55,664 bases of DNA from Desulfobacula sp. (GCF_014237455.1 NZ_JABZFL010000099.1:1-55664); one strand, 5' to 3'; shown: positions 40,137 to 48,659, counted from the stretch's first letter. Numbers and translations: made by a program. The notes: generated from the letters alone by a model not told the origin.

Positions 40137-41684
40137 GTGAGAAAGATATTAAAAAATACGGCATTGATAAGCATTTTAACTTTTAGCAGTCGTGTTCTTG
40201 GGGTTATCCGGGATGCACTCATCGCCATGTATTTTGGCACATCTTCCCAAAGCGATTCCTTTTTTATCGCCTTCAGGCCGTTTGATCTTGTCCGAAAATT
40301 ATTTTCCGAAGGAATTTTGGGTATTTCATTTGTACCGGTCTTTTCTGAAACCCTGGAAAAGGAAGGGCACTCAAAGGCTGTTGCAATGGCGTTCTCTTTT
40401 TTTTGTTTTTTATCCCTGGCGGGTATTCTTATTGTCCTTGTCGGGATTTTTTTTGCCCCGCTGATTATTAAGATGATCGCCCCGGGGTTTGTCGGATTTT
40501 CATATAAATATGGACTGACCATTATATTATTTAAAATTATGCTGCCATATTTCTGGCTGGTTCTTATCAGTGCCCTTTGCATGGGGGTGTTGAATTCTTT
40601 GGGAAATTTTGGCGTTCCTGCCATTGCACCGGTTGTATTTAATCTTGTGGTGATTTTGTTTACAATCCTGATATCAAAGTATTTTGAAATTCCTGTTATG
40701 GGCCTGGCACTCGGGGTTACTATCGGCGGGGTTCTTCAGCTTATCATCCAGGTCCCCTTTATGATTCGCCTTGGGATGTTGAAAATTCCATCGTTTCAAT
40801 TTTTTCATCCCAAGGTGTTAAGAGTGATTAAAATAATGATTCCCTGTATGATTGGAGCAGCCTCCTACCAGATTAATATCATGGCGGCCTCCTTTTTTGC
40901 TTCAACACTGGATGAGGGCAGTGTGTCTTTTGTCTACTATGCAGACCGGCTGGTGCAATTTCCTTTGGCACTGTTTGCTGTTTCTGCTGCCATGGTTTTT
41001 TTGCCGGAGCTTTCAAGAAAGGCAGCCCTGGGACGAATGGATGAAATCGCAGCTTTGTTTTCGCACGGGGTGAAACTTGTGTTTTTTATAACAATACCGG
41101 CAATGGCAGGATTGATGGCCCTGAATGAAAAAATTGTTGCCTTTTTGTTCGGACGTGGGGCCTTTACTGATTTAGCCATTCACCAGACAGCAGAATGCCT
41201 GATTTTCTTGAGTTTAGGCTTGTGGGCATTCACAGGGGTTCGGTTGTTTGTCACATTGTATTATGCCTTATCCAATATAAGAGTTCCATTTTATTCGGGA
41301 ATTATTGCCATAGGCTTGAACCTGATTTTTTGTTCTTTGTTTATTGACGCCCTTGGACTTAAGGGACTTGTTTTGTCCGTTTCCATATCTGCCATGGCAG
41401 GATTTGTCTATTTGTTTATCAGCATCCCCGGAGCCGTGAATATTGATAAATTTGAGATCATTGTTTCTGCTTGCAGATCACTTTTTTTATCTGTTATAAT
41501 GTTTTTTCTTGTTAAACAGGCGGCAGCATTTGTTTTGGTGAAGGAGAGCAATTCGTTTTGGTTTGGAACCGGGGTGGTGGGCTGCATCTGTTTAGGAATG
41601 GTTTTTTACCTGGGTGTGAATCTCCTGATTTCAAGCCCTGAACTGAAATTGCTGAAAAAGGGAATGATACAGAAAAAATCATGA
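40137..41684 (+). CDS. murJ: Lipid II flippase MurJ
   Basis: 515 residues of the MATE/MVF superfamily with about 14 transmembrane segments. Family markers are 'LTFSSRVLGVIRDALIAMYF', 'DSFFIAFRPFDLVRKLFSEG', 'FVPVFSE' and 'LYYALSNIRVPFYSG'. It flips lipid-linked peptidoglycan precursor across the inner membrane. The start is GTG, with AAGGA six bases upstream. The stop overlaps the ftsB start (ATGA), opening a chain of coupled genes. Peptidoglycan export and division genes in one operon make sense functionally. Confidence 0.95.
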   Translation: MRKILKNTALISILTFSSRVLGVIRDALIAMYFGTSSQSDSFFIAFRPFDLVRKLFSEGILGISFVPVFSETLEKEGHSKAVAMAFSFFCFLSLAGILIVLVGIFFAPLIIKMIAPGFVGFSYKYGLTIILFKIMLPYFWLVLISALCMGVLNSLGNFGVPAIAPVVFNLVVILFTILISKYFEIPVMGLALGVTIGGVLQLIIQVPFMIRLGMLKIPSFQFFHPKVLRVIKIMIPCMIGAASYQINIMAASFFASTLDEGSVSFVYYADRLVQFPLALFAVSAAMVFLPELSRKAALGRMDEIAALFSHGVKLVFFITIPAMAGLMALNEKIVAFLFGRGAFTDLAIHQTAECLIFLSLGLWAFTGVRLFVTLYYALSNIRVPFYSGIIAIGLNLIFCSLFIDALGLKGLVLSVSISAMAGFVYLFISIPGAVNIDKFEIIVSACRSLFLSVIMFFLVKQAAAFVLVKESNSFWFGTGVVGCICLGMVFYLGVNLLISSPELKLLKKGMIQKKS

Positions 41685-41983
41685 AAATGGTCGAAAAAAT
41701 CGGTTTTTACATTTCAATATTTATTATCATTGTATTGTTATTTCTTATTGTTTTTTCAACAAACGGTGTCTTGGATTATAAACTGTTAAAAGGAAAGGAA
41801 ACCGTTATTTTAAACCAGGTCCGGACGGCTGATCTTGCAAATCAAAAACTTGAAGATGAAGTAAAAAGTTTAAAAATCGATATGAATTATATCAAACATG
41901 TGGCAAAGCATGAACATGATATGGCTGAAGAAGATGAGCTTATCTTCAAAGACAAATCAGATAATAAAAGGAAGACACCATGA
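41681..41983 (+). CDS. ftsB: FtsB/DivIC-type septum formation initiator
   Basis: 100 residues: an N-terminal transmembrane helix (about 8-27), then 'GVLDYKLLKGKETVILNQV' and a coiled coil (about 40-75, with 'NQKLEDEVKSLKIDMNYIKH'). The end 'VAKHEHDMAEEDELIFK' resembles the FtsB/DivIC 'ArelgmvkpdEi.f' segment. It acts at the division septum with FtsL and FtsQ. Its ATG overlaps the murJ stop, and its own stop overlaps the next ATG. Family assignment rests on size, topology and that C-terminal pattern. Confidence 0.8.
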   Translation: MKMVEKIGFYISIFIIIVLLFLIVFSTNGVLDYKLLKGKETVILNQVRTADLANQKLEDEVKSLKIDMNYIKHVAKHEHDMAEEDELIFKDKSDNKRKTP

Positions 41984-42255
41984 GTCAGGAGTTAAAAACG
42001 CTTGAATTTGCAAAAATTTATGAAAGTCAGGGCTATTACAAAGATGCCTTTGAAATTTATTTGTTTCTGGATGCAAAGGAAACTTCTAACGAGATCAAAG
42101 CCGGTTTAAATCGAATGGAAAAAAGGATGGAAGAGGAAGGTCAGGAAATTCATTCTGAAGAAAACATATCCGGGCTTTTTGAAAAATGGCTGATGTTGTT
42201 GGTTTTAAAACAACGGCTTGATACTTTTAAAAAAATAAAAGCACGTCGTTTGTAA
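41980..42255 (+). CDS. Small TPR-like hypothetical protein
   Basis: 91 residues, soluble. The N-terminal 45 residues form one helix-turn-helix unit like a single TPR ('TLEFAKIYESQGYYKDAFEI', then 'YLFLDAKETSNEIKAGLNRM'). The C-terminal half is a basic helix ending 'LDTFKKIKARRL'. Start (ATG) overlaps the ftsB stop by four bases. I do not recognise a named family. Conserved position between ftsB and a rhodanese gene would suggest a link to the cell envelope. Confidence 0.7.
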   Translation: MSQELKTLEFAKIYESQGYYKDAFEIYLFLDAKETSNEIKAGLNRMEKRMEEEGQEIHSEENISGLFEKWLMLLVLKQRLDTFKKIKARRL

Positions 42256-42257
42256 TA

Positions 42258-42761
42258 ATGACTTTAAAAGAGACAAAAGGCACTTTTTTTCTTATTTTTT
42301 TTGCATTGGCAACAGCTTTCTTTTATAATCATTTTTCCCCATTCGGCATCGCATTATTTGGCCAGTGGCAGACATCAAATGGGGTTGTTAATGCTATTTC
42401 AAAGACAGATTTGGTCAATGCTTCAATTGAGATAAATAACCCTGAAATTATAAGGCGGATTATTCAGGAAAAGAAGAGAATAGTTCTGGATGTCAGACCT
42501 CTCGAATTTTACGAAGAAGGGCATCTTCCGGGAGCATTGCCCTTTCCATTAATGGAATTCGACACGGTCATCGATAAGCTGTTAGAAATGACAGATCAAC
42601 AGTCTCCCATCCTGATTTATTGTTCCGGTTTTGAGTGTATGGACAGTCATAATGTTGCAACAAATTTGGAAAATATGAGATTTACGAATGTCAAGGTGTA
42701 TCCGGGAGGTTTCAGGCAGTGGCAGGAAATGGGCCATGATATAGAAAAAAATGAAAAATAA
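42258..42761 (+). CDS. Membrane-anchored rhodanese-like protein
   Basis: 167 residues. One transmembrane segment (about 8-26) precedes a rhodanese domain (about 65-165) with 'RIVLDVRPLEFYEEGHLPGA', the active-site loop 'LIYCSGFECMDSHNVATNL' and 'NVKVYPGGFRQWQEMGHDI'. The active-site Cys lies in 'CSGFEC', with a second Cys five residues on. Rhodaneses move sulfane sulfur; the anchor suggests a periplasmic location. The gene ends inside the next gene by 11 bp. Confidence 0.87.
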   Translation: MTLKETKGTFFLIFFALATAFFYNHFSPFGIALFGQWQTSNGVVNAISKTDLVNASIEINNPEIIRRIIQEKKRIVLDVRPLEFYEEGHLPGALPFPLMEFDTVIDKLLEMTDQQSPILIYCSGFECMDSHNVATNLENMRFTNVKVYPGGFRQWQEMGHDIEKNEK

Positions 42762-43188
42762 TAAGATTGCTATTATTTTTTTTTTGATCAAACTGATTCT
42801 CGGCATTACGTTTGTCTATGCCGGTTATCATAAGGTTACAGATCCTGCGGGGTTTGCTAAAATCTTATATGGGTATGCGATTTTCCCAGGTTTCAGTATT
42901 AATATTCTGGCCATCTCCATTCCATTTATCGAACTTATTGCAGGGTTCTGCCTGATTTTTAATATTTTGTCCAGACCAGCACTTTTACTGGTTAATACAT
43001 TGCTTTTGATCTTTATCCTTATGATCGGATTTAATCTTTTGCGCGGACATCAGTTTGATTGCGGCTGTTTTTCATTCTCAAGCCACCCCCAGACCCTATC
43101 AAATATTTATTTATTGATCAGAGATCTCTTATTGCTTTTATCAGGGATTTATCTGTGGATGAAAACTAAAACAGGAGCATTGCGATGA
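42751..43188 (+). CDS. MauE/DoxX-family membrane protein
   Basis: 145 residues with four hydrophobic segments. The N-terminal segment 'LILGITFVYAGYHKVTDPAG' with 'FAKILYGYAIFPG' is typical of MauE/DoxX proteins, and 'RGHQFDCGCFSF' carries the cysteine pair of the MauE type. Such proteins are linked to disulfide or thiosulfate chemistry at the membrane. Next to a rhodanese, a thiol/sulfur role is a reasonable inference. The start overlaps the rhodanese gene, and the stop overlaps the LysM gene. Confidence 0.82.
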   Translation: MKNNKIAIIFFLIKLILGITFVYAGYHKVTDPAGFAKILYGYAIFPGFSINILAISIPFIELIAGFCLIFNILSRPALLLVNTLLLIFILMIGFNLLRGHQFDCGCFSFSSHPQTLSNIYLLIRDLLLLLSGIYLWMKTKTGALR

Positions 43189-43862
43189 AACTCAAAGGCA
43201 AGCCCGAATCAAAAATATCGGCAACAAAAACCAATATTCATAAAAAACGGACATCTGAAGTCCGGGATGGCGATAAAAAGTTTGGTGCCTCCCTTTTAAA
43301 TAAAAATGAATTTACCCTGATTCTTTTAGGAGCCCTGCTGCTGACCATTATTATATTTTTCCTTTTTTTCAGATCTTCAGATTCTAAAGTCGAGCCGGTT
43401 AAAAAAAGTGTTTCAACTACATCCTTTACTGACCTTGAAAAGAGAATAGAAAAAATAGAACAGGCACTTGAGCTTAAGGGAAAGTTTTCCGGATCAGCCA
43501 AGGGTAATGCAGAAAAAGCTATGCCGGGTATTGATCCCATAAAGGAGCGGGTGGCACGGCTTGAAACGGCATTTTCAAGCAAATTTGATTCTTTAACAGT
43601 CAGAATGGATAAAATTGAAAAAAACATTTCTCTGTTTAAAAACAAGCCTGCTGCAACAGCGGAGACGCCAAAATCTTCAATACCGATAAAAAAAGCCATG
43701 AAAAAAACAAAAAGTGCTTCCGTGTTTCATACAGTGCAAAAAGGGGAAACCCTGTACAGTATCAGTAAAAAATATAATACCAGTATTGCAAGCCTGCTGA
43801 AACTCAATAATCTGTCCGCCAATGCAAAGATTTACCCAGGGAGTAAGATGATTGTCCGGTAG
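43185..43862 (+). CDS. LysM-domain cell wall protein
   Basis: 225 residues: a basic N-terminus (1-45), one transmembrane segment (about 46-62, LILLGALLLTIIIFFLFF), coiled coils (about 78-95 and 118-150), and one LysM domain at the C-terminus, 'VFHTVQKGETLYSISKKYNT' with 'ASLLKLNNLSANAKIYPGSK'. LysM binds peptidoglycan glycan strands. A single-pass protein with a periplasmic LysM domain suits an operon that starts with murJ and ftsB. Its ATG overlaps the preceding stop. Confidence 0.87.
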   Translation: MKLKGKPESKISATKTNIHKKRTSEVRDGDKKFGASLLNKNEFTLILLGALLLTIIIFFLFFRSSDSKVEPVKKSVSTTSFTDLEKRIEKIEQALELKGKFSGSAKGNAEKAMPGIDPIKERVARLETAFSSKFDSLTVRMDKIEKNISLFKNKPAATAETPKSSIPIKKAMKKTKSASVFHTVQKGETLYSISKKYNTSIASLLKLNNLSANAKIYPGSKMIVR

Positions 43863-43893
43863 TATTTCAACAATCAGATAGAGTACAATTATT

Positions 43894-44541
43894 TTACCCG
43901 CTTTTGACCCGGGTAATGAAAGATTCAACCTTATTTAAATTTTTTATGCCATAGCTTTTTTCAACACCGGAAGAGACATCCACAGCAGCAGGTCTTGCAG
44001 CCTTAATGGCCTGACAGATGTTGCCGGGATGAAGTCCTCCGGCAAGAACAAGAGGTATTTTTGTTTTCAATTGAAGGGAAAGTTCATAATCCCAGGATTC
44101 TGCATTTCCGCCGGGAAGGGCCCCTTTTCCATATTCAATCAGAAAAAAAGAAGCGTTTTTGTATCTGGATGCCTGTGTCAGAAAGGGCTCTTTCGTTGCA
44201 AAGAGTGCTTTAATGACCAGCAGTTTTTTTTCTAACAGGCGGTCGACAAGGTCAGGGGGTTCATTCCCATGAAGCTGCACCCCCTTTAAAGCGCATTGAT
44301 TGACTTTCTCCATGATGCTATCATAGGATTCATCTACGAACACACCAATGGTGAGGATATGATTCGGTAAAATTTTTGAGATCAGGGCGGCTTTTTGTAT
44401 TGTCACATTTCTGGGACTTTTTTCAAAAAAGACCAGTCCTATGGCATCTGCGCCTAGGTTGGCACATTCAAGGGCATTTTCAGGGACGGTAAGCCCGCAT
44501 ATTTTTATCCAGGGTGTTTTTTGAGATGGTTTTTTGATCAT
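43894..44541 (-). CDS. trpF: Phosphoribosylanthranilate isomerase
   Basis: 215 residues, TIM barrel, third chemical step of tryptophan synthesis. Motifs: 'WIKICGLTVPENALECANLG' with the catalytic Cys, 'DAIGLVFFEKSPRNVTI', 'GVFVDESYDSIMEKV', 'LVLAGGLHPGNICQAI' and 'AVDVSSGVE'. It is the last gene of the trp operon in this window; trpB and trpA do not follow. A TTACCCG/CGGGTAA inverted repeat (43894-43916) overlaps its 3' end, converging with the LysM gene. Confidence 0.95.
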   Translation of the reverse strand: MIKKPSQKTPWIKICGLTVPENALECANLGADAIGLVFFEKSPRNVTIQKAALISKILPNHILTIGVFVDESYDSIMEKVNQCALKGVQLHGNEPPDLVDRLLEKKLLVIKALFATKEPFLTQASRYKNASFFLIEYGKGALPGGNAESWDYELSLQLKTKIPLVLAGGLHPGNICQAIKAARPAAVDVSSGVEKSYGIKNLNKVESFITRVKSG

Positions 44542-44548
44542 AGAGTCG

Positions 44549-45346
44549 TCACTTAACGTTTCTGAGTTCCTTAATGAACGATTCCGTGTCTTTGGCTCTT
44601 ACAATGCTTTCACCCACAAGAAAGTTGAAGATATTGAATGAGAGGCCTTTTTGTATGTCTTTAAAGGATGAGATGCCGCTGGCCTCCACAGGAATAATAC
44701 CGTCGGGAAGAATCGCTGCAATCCGCGTGGAGACATTAAGATCGGTTTCAAGGGTTTGAAGGTTGCGATTGTTCATATCCACTACTTTTGCCTCGCAATC
44801 ATAGGCCGTTTCAAATTCTTTTTCCGAAGTGATTTCAACAAGCGGCTCCATGCCAAGTTCTCTTACAAGGTTGATATAATCTTTGAGCTGGTCTTTGGAC
44901 AGAATGGTGGTGATCAGCAGAAGGGAAGACGCCCCTGCTTTTTTTGCTTCGTAAATCTGGTAGGAAGTGATGATAAAATCTTTTCTTAATACCGGAAGAT
45001 CGGTATGGGCACATACGTCTTCAAGGTCTTTTAAACTTCCTTTAAAATATTGCGATTCCGTCAGGACGGAAATGGCACGGGCACACGCTTTGGTATATTT
45101 TCTCGCATAAAGTGTTGGATCAAGGTCCGGCCTGATATCACCCTTGGAAGGAGAGGCTTTTTTTATTTCTGCAATAATACCAATGTCATCGGAGCTGCTT
45201 TTTTCCATGGCTGTTAAAAAGCCTGCTGCAAGCTTAGTCTCTTCAGCTTCCCTTCGAATCGTGTTCAGCGGTATACGGGATTTGTTTTTTGATACTTCCA
45301 AGGATTTTATTTTCAGTACCTCTTTTAAAAAGCCTTCAACTCCCAT
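44549..45346 (-). CDS. trpC: Indole-3-glycerol phosphate synthase
   Basis: 265 residues, TIM barrel. Motifs: 'GIIAEIKKASPSKGDIRPDL', 'VLTESQYFKGSLKDLEDV', 'LPVLRKDFIITSYQIYEAKK', 'VDMNNRNLQTLETDL' and 'VEASGISSFKDI'. It closes the indole ring from CdRP. I start at ATG 45346 (AGGGAG upstream), one base past the trpD stop; the frame is open further upstream inside trpD, where a start is unlikely. Confidence 0.95.
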   Translation of the reverse strand: MGVEGFLKEVLKIKSLEVSKNKSRIPLNTIRREAEETKLAAGFLTAMEKSSSDDIGIIAEIKKASPSKGDIRPDLDPTLYARKYTKACARAISVLTESQYFKGSLKDLEDVCAHTDLPVLRKDFIITSYQIYEAKKAGASSLLLITTILSKDQLKDYINLVRELGMEPLVEITSEKEFETAYDCEAKVVDMNNRNLQTLETDLNVSTRIAAILPDGIIPVEASGISSFKDIQKGLSFNIFNFLVGESIVRAKDTESFIKELRNVK

Positions 45347-45347
45347 A

Positions 45348-46367
45348 TCAGCTGTTCTCCCTGGTATAGTCTGAAAGCAGTTCAAGTTTTTCAAGCGCTT
45401 TTCCCGAATCAATGGATTGTTCCGCCAGGGTGATCCCGTTTTTTATAGTATCGGCCATTTCAGCAGCAACCAGGGCTGCACCTGAGTTTAGAATGATAAT
45501 ATCCCTTTTGGGTCCTTGTTTTCCTCTGAGTATTGACAGTGTGATGGCTGCATTCTCTTTTACATCACCACCTTTAAGGTCTTTTGGGTCTGCATAGTCT
45601 TCAAAGAAATCAAGAGGATCAAGATCATAGGACCGGATAGTTTCATCATTAAGTTCTGATATCCTTGTGGGAGCTGTAGTGGTGATTTCATCCATTCCGT
45701 CATGCCCGTGAACCACAAACGCTTTATGAACACCCAAAAGTTTCAGGGCCCGGGCAAACATTTCAGTTAACTGGGGGGCATAGACCCCTAAAAGCTGGCA
45801 ACTTGCAGCAGCCGGATTGGTCAAGGGCCCCAGCATATTAAAGATACTTCTGATACCGCAATCCTGTCTTGCTTTACCGGCATATTTCATGGAACCGTGA
45901 TACATGGGGGCAAACATGAATCCGATGCCGATTTCATTAATGGCTTCCTCAACGATTTCAGGATCCGCATTCAAATTCACGCCGAGTTCTTCCAAAACAT
46001 CAGCGCTGCCGCATTTGCTTGAAATTTTTCTGTTTCCGTGTTTGGCAACCGTCACGCCGGCGCCTGCCACAACAATAGCCGTGGTTGTGGAGATATTGAA
46101 TGATCCGGACGCATCCCCGCCGGTTCCAACGATATCAATGACCTTTTTAGACAGGGCCTGAATCCTTATTGCTTTACGCCTCATGGCCCTTGCTGCTCCG
46201 GCAAGCTCTTCAAAGGTTTCTCCTTTTGTGGCCAGTGCTGCCATAAATGCCCCGATCTGGGCTTCGGTGACAGTGCCTGAAAAAATATCCATGAGCATTG
46301 ACGCGCTGCTGTCCTGGTCAAGGTTCTGTTTGGCTATGATTTTTTTTAAATTTTCTGTAAACGTCAC
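45348..46367 (-). CDS. trpD: Anthranilate phosphoribosyltransferase
   Basis: 339 residues, usual length for TrpD. Motifs: 'VDIVGTGGDASGSFNISTTT' (split here; PRPP-binding), 'KHGNRKISSKCGSADVLEEL', 'FMFAPMYHGSMKYAGKAR' and 'RSIFNMLGPLTNPA'. It transfers the phosphoribosyl group of PRPP to anthranilate. It is separate from trpG, unlike in enterobacteria where they are fused. Four bases separate it from the trpG stop. Confidence 0.96.
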   Translation of the reverse strand: MTFTENLKKIIAKQNLDQDSSASMLMDIFSGTVTEAQIGAFMAALATKGETFEELAGAARAMRRKAIRIQALSKKVIDIVGTGGDASGSFNISTTTAIVVAGAGVTVAKHGNRKISSKCGSADVLEELGVNLNADPEIVEEAINEIGIGFMFAPMYHGSMKYAGKARQDCGIRSIFNMLGPLTNPAAASCQLLGVYAPQLTEMFARALKLLGVHKAFVVHGHDGMDEITTTAPTRISELNDETIRSYDLDPLDFFEDYADPKDLKGGDVKENAAITLSILRGKQGPKRDIIILNSGAALVAAEMADTIKNGITLAEQSIDSGKALEKLELLSDYTRENS

Positions 46368-46371
46368 GGTT

Positions 46372-46941
46372 TTATGCTCCTTTGATGAAATTTCTGATCA
46401 GTCTTTTCCCCAGAGTGGTCATAAAGGATTCAGGATGAAACTGGACACCCTGGGTTGGATGCTCTTTATGTCGAATCCCCATGATTTCACCATCTTCAGT
46501 CTTAGCGGTAATGGTCAGGCAGTCGGGAAAATTTTCTTGGGAAACCGCTAGGGAATGATACCGCATGACGGTAAAGGGTTTGTTGATGCCTGAATAAATT
46601 TGTTCTCCGTCAGAGGTGATTACGGATGTTTTTCCATGCATGATCTGTTTTGCATGGATGATTTTTCCGCCAAAGTTCTGGGCAATGACCTGGTGGCCTA
46701 GGCAGACGCCAAGAAGGGGAACAAGCCCTGAAAAATGTTTGACAACCTCAAGGGAGATGCCCGCATCTTCAGGACGGCCGGGTCCGGGAGAGATGACAAT
46801 AGCCCCTAAGTTTAAAGCCTTAAGATCATCAATGGACACCTTGTCGTTTCTGAACACCTCCACATCCACCCCTGTATGAAGGATATAGTGAACCAGGTTG
46901 AAGGTGAATGAATCATAGTTATCGATCACTGCAACTAACAT
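46372..46941 (-). CDS. trpG: Anthranilate synthase component II (glutamine amidotransferase)
   Basis: 189 residues, class I amidotransferase. Start 'VAVIDNYDSFTFNLVHYI'; nucleophile Cys in 'LLGVCLGHQVIAQNFGG'; catalytic His in 'TQGVQFHPESFMT'. It supplies ammonia to TrpE; in many bacteria it also serves p-aminobenzoate synthesis. The ATG directly abuts the trpE stop (TAAATG), giving tight coupling. Confidence 0.95.
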   Translation of the reverse strand: MLVAVIDNYDSFTFNLVHYILHTGVDVEVFRNDKVSIDDLKALNLGAIVISPGPGRPEDAGISLEVVKHFSGLVPLLGVCLGHQVIAQNFGGKIIHAKQIMHGKTSVITSDGEQIYSGINKPFTVMRYHSLAVSQENFPDCLTITAKTEDGEIMGIRHKEHPTQGVQFHPESFMTTLGKRLIRNFIKGA

Positions 46942-48432
46942 TTATCGGCCTCCGCTATTATTGCCAAGAGTAAGTTTTAGGGCCATCTCTACACTTTTTG
47001 CCTTATTTTGGCACTCCAATAATTCTTTTTGGGGGTCAGAATCATATACAATCCCGGCCCCGGCCTGAACCGTCAGTTTGTCATCTTCCATGACAGCTGT
47101 CCTGATGGTTATGGCAAAATCCATGTTTCCGGTAAAGGAAATATAACCTGCGGCCCCACCATAAACTCTTCTTTGGGTATTCTCAAGTTCAGATATAATT
47201 TCCATGGCACTGATTTTGGGTGCACCGGACAATGTTCCGGCCGGGAACGTGGCTTTGAACAGATCATAGGCATCAACACCTTTTTTCATATCGCAGGTGA
47301 TATTGGATACCAGATGCATGACATGAGAGTACCGTTCAATCACCATGGTATCGGTGACCTGAACAGTTCCGGCTTTTGCCACACGGCCTAAATCATTTCT
47401 GCCAAGATCAATGAGCATGACATGCTCGGCTTTCTCTTTTTCATCATTTAGAAGCTCATCAGCCAGTTTTCTATCTTCCTGTTCGGTTTTACCCCTGGGT
47501 CTTGTACCGGCGATGGGTCTTAAAGTGGCGACATCATTTTCAAGTCTGACCATGGTTTCGGGTGAAGAGCCTGCAATGATCATGTCTTTAAAGTTTATGA
47601 AAAACATGTAGGGGGAAGGATTAATGTATCGCTGGGCACGGTAAATCAGGATCGGATCAACATCTGCACGACATGAGAACGCCTGGGAATAAACAGCCTG
47701 AAAAATATCTCCTTCAACAATATGCTCTTTGATTTTTTCGACGCCTTTTATATAATCCTGTGGTTTTGTTTCAGATTCAAGTTGAACTTCAGAGGATTGA
47801 AACTGTTTTGTTTGCATAAAAGGGGTGTTGATGGTTTCAAGCATCTGGTCAAGATCATTTTGAGCCTGTTCAAATATGGTCTCGTGATCATTGCTATCAG
47901 TGAGGTAACATATTTTAAGACAGGTCAAGGTCTGTTTTATATTATCAAAAATGATCATTTCATCCGGAATGATAAAATGGGCATAAGGCGTATCCTTGGG
48001 CAGTGAAACCGGAATGTCTTCAAAAAATGAGACCATTTCATAGGTGAAATATCCTGTAAATCCGCCCCAGAACCTGGGCAATTCAGGAATCTGGGCAGGT
48101 TTAAACTCTTTGGAGAGTGTCCGGACCACGTCCAGGGGATCATTGTTGTGAGCAATTTTTCTGGTTTCATCCTTTGTTTGTATCTCAACATCCTGTGAAA
48201 AAATTTTAATGGTGCCGAACGCAGACACTCCCATAAAACTGTATCTGGCCCATCTTTCTCCGCCTTCGACACTTTCCAGTAAAAAATTTTCTTTCTCTTT
48301 GCTGAAAAATTTTTGTAAAATGGAAACAGGTGTTTCCATATCTGCAAGAATCTGAGTGCAGACAGGAATGACATTGCAGATTTCAGCAAGGGTTAAAAAT
48401 TTTTGTTTTTCAGGGAATTGTTTTAAAATCAT
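46942..48432 (-). CDS. trpE: Anthranilate synthase component I
   Basis: 496 residues. The N-terminal domain carries the feedback-site segment 'NFLLESVEGGERWARYSFMG' (LLES motif for tryptophan binding). The catalytic domain has 'LRPIAGTRPRGKTEQEDRKL', 'MLIDLGRNDLGRVAKAGTV', 'HLVSNITCDMKKGVDAYDL' and 'FPAGTLSGAPKISAMEII'. It converts chorismate and ammonia to anthranilate. I start at ATG 48432 (AAGGAA seven bases upstream); an ATG at 48450 lies directly at the end of the attenuator's T tract and is unlikely. Expression is controlled by the upstream attenuator. Confidence 0.96.
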   Translation of the reverse strand: MILKQFPEKQKFLTLAEICNVIPVCTQILADMETPVSILQKFFSKEKENFLLESVEGGERWARYSFMGVSAFGTIKIFSQDVEIQTKDETRKIAHNNDPLDVVRTLSKEFKPAQIPELPRFWGGFTGYFTYEMVSFFEDIPVSLPKDTPYAHFIIPDEMIIFDNIKQTLTCLKICYLTDSNDHETIFEQAQNDLDQMLETINTPFMQTKQFQSSEVQLESETKPQDYIKGVEKIKEHIVEGDIFQAVYSQAFSCRADVDPILIYRAQRYINPSPYMFFINFKDMIIAGSSPETMVRLENDVATLRPIAGTRPRGKTEQEDRKLADELLNDEKEKAEHVMLIDLGRNDLGRVAKAGTVQVTDTMVIERYSHVMHLVSNITCDMKKGVDAYDLFKATFPAGTLSGAPKISAMEIISELENTQRRVYGGAAGYISFTGNMDFAITIRTAVMEDDKLTVQAGAGIVYDSDPQKELLECQNKAKSVEMALKLTLGNNSGGR

Positions 48433-48450
48433 TTCTGTTTCCTTAAACAT

Positions 48451-48486
48451 AAAAAAAGGCTGCGACAGTGTTTTGCTGCCGCAGCC
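48451..48486 (-). terminator. trp attenuator terminator hairpin
   Basis: On the minus strand GGCTGCGGCAG and CTGTCGCAGCC form an 11-bp stem (one G-U pair) around a 7-nt loop, followed by seven T residues and then the trpE leader. The 5' arm contains GCGGCAGC. This is the exact complement of GCTGCCGC, which lies near the end of the leader peptide gene, so an alternative antiterminator can form. Confidence 0.88.
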
Positions 48487-48512
48487 CCTGATTTTTTATT
48501 TTTTTTGAACGA

Positions 48513-48596
48513 CTATTCTGGCGGCAGCATGGACCCTATCCAGCCTTGCCACCACCGATTAACGCTATCTTTAATATTTAAAATATTTTTTTTCAT
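48513..48596 (-). CDS. trpL: trp operon leader peptide
   Basis: A 27-residue open frame starting MKKNILNIKD and containing Trp at positions 15, 16 and 19 (RWWQGW), ending in TAG at 48515-48513. Three Trp in five residues, directly before a terminator hairpin and trpE, is the hallmark of attenuation. The Trp codons lie in a segment (GGTGGCA) that can pair with TGCCGCC near the peptide's end, giving the 1:2 pairing. A ribosome stalled on Trp codons would free the second segment to form the antiterminator. The ribosome-binding site is weak. Confidence 0.85.
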   Translation of the reverse strand: MKKNILNIKDSVNRWWQGWIGSMLPPE

Positions 48597-48623
48597 ATCA
48601 TTTATGTTCTTTTGTTTCGGGAT

Positions 48624-48652
48624 AAAATAACCAGAATTTTATTTTATGTCAA
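48624..48652 (-). promoter_or_regulatory. Sigma-70-type promoter of the trp operon
   Basis: TTGACA (48652-48647), a 17-base spacer and TATTTT (48629-48624) on the minus strand. The expected start is about 20 nt before the leader peptide ATG at 48596, the right distance for an attenuated operon. I see no TrpR-like operator. Confidence 0.72.
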
Positions 48653-48659
48653 GGAAAAT

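Noticed and set aside
43894-43916. TTACCCG/CGGGTAA repeat as terminator between the LysM gene and trpF
   Set aside because: It overlaps the trpF coding end and lacks a T tract on either side, so the evidence is too weak for a terminator call.
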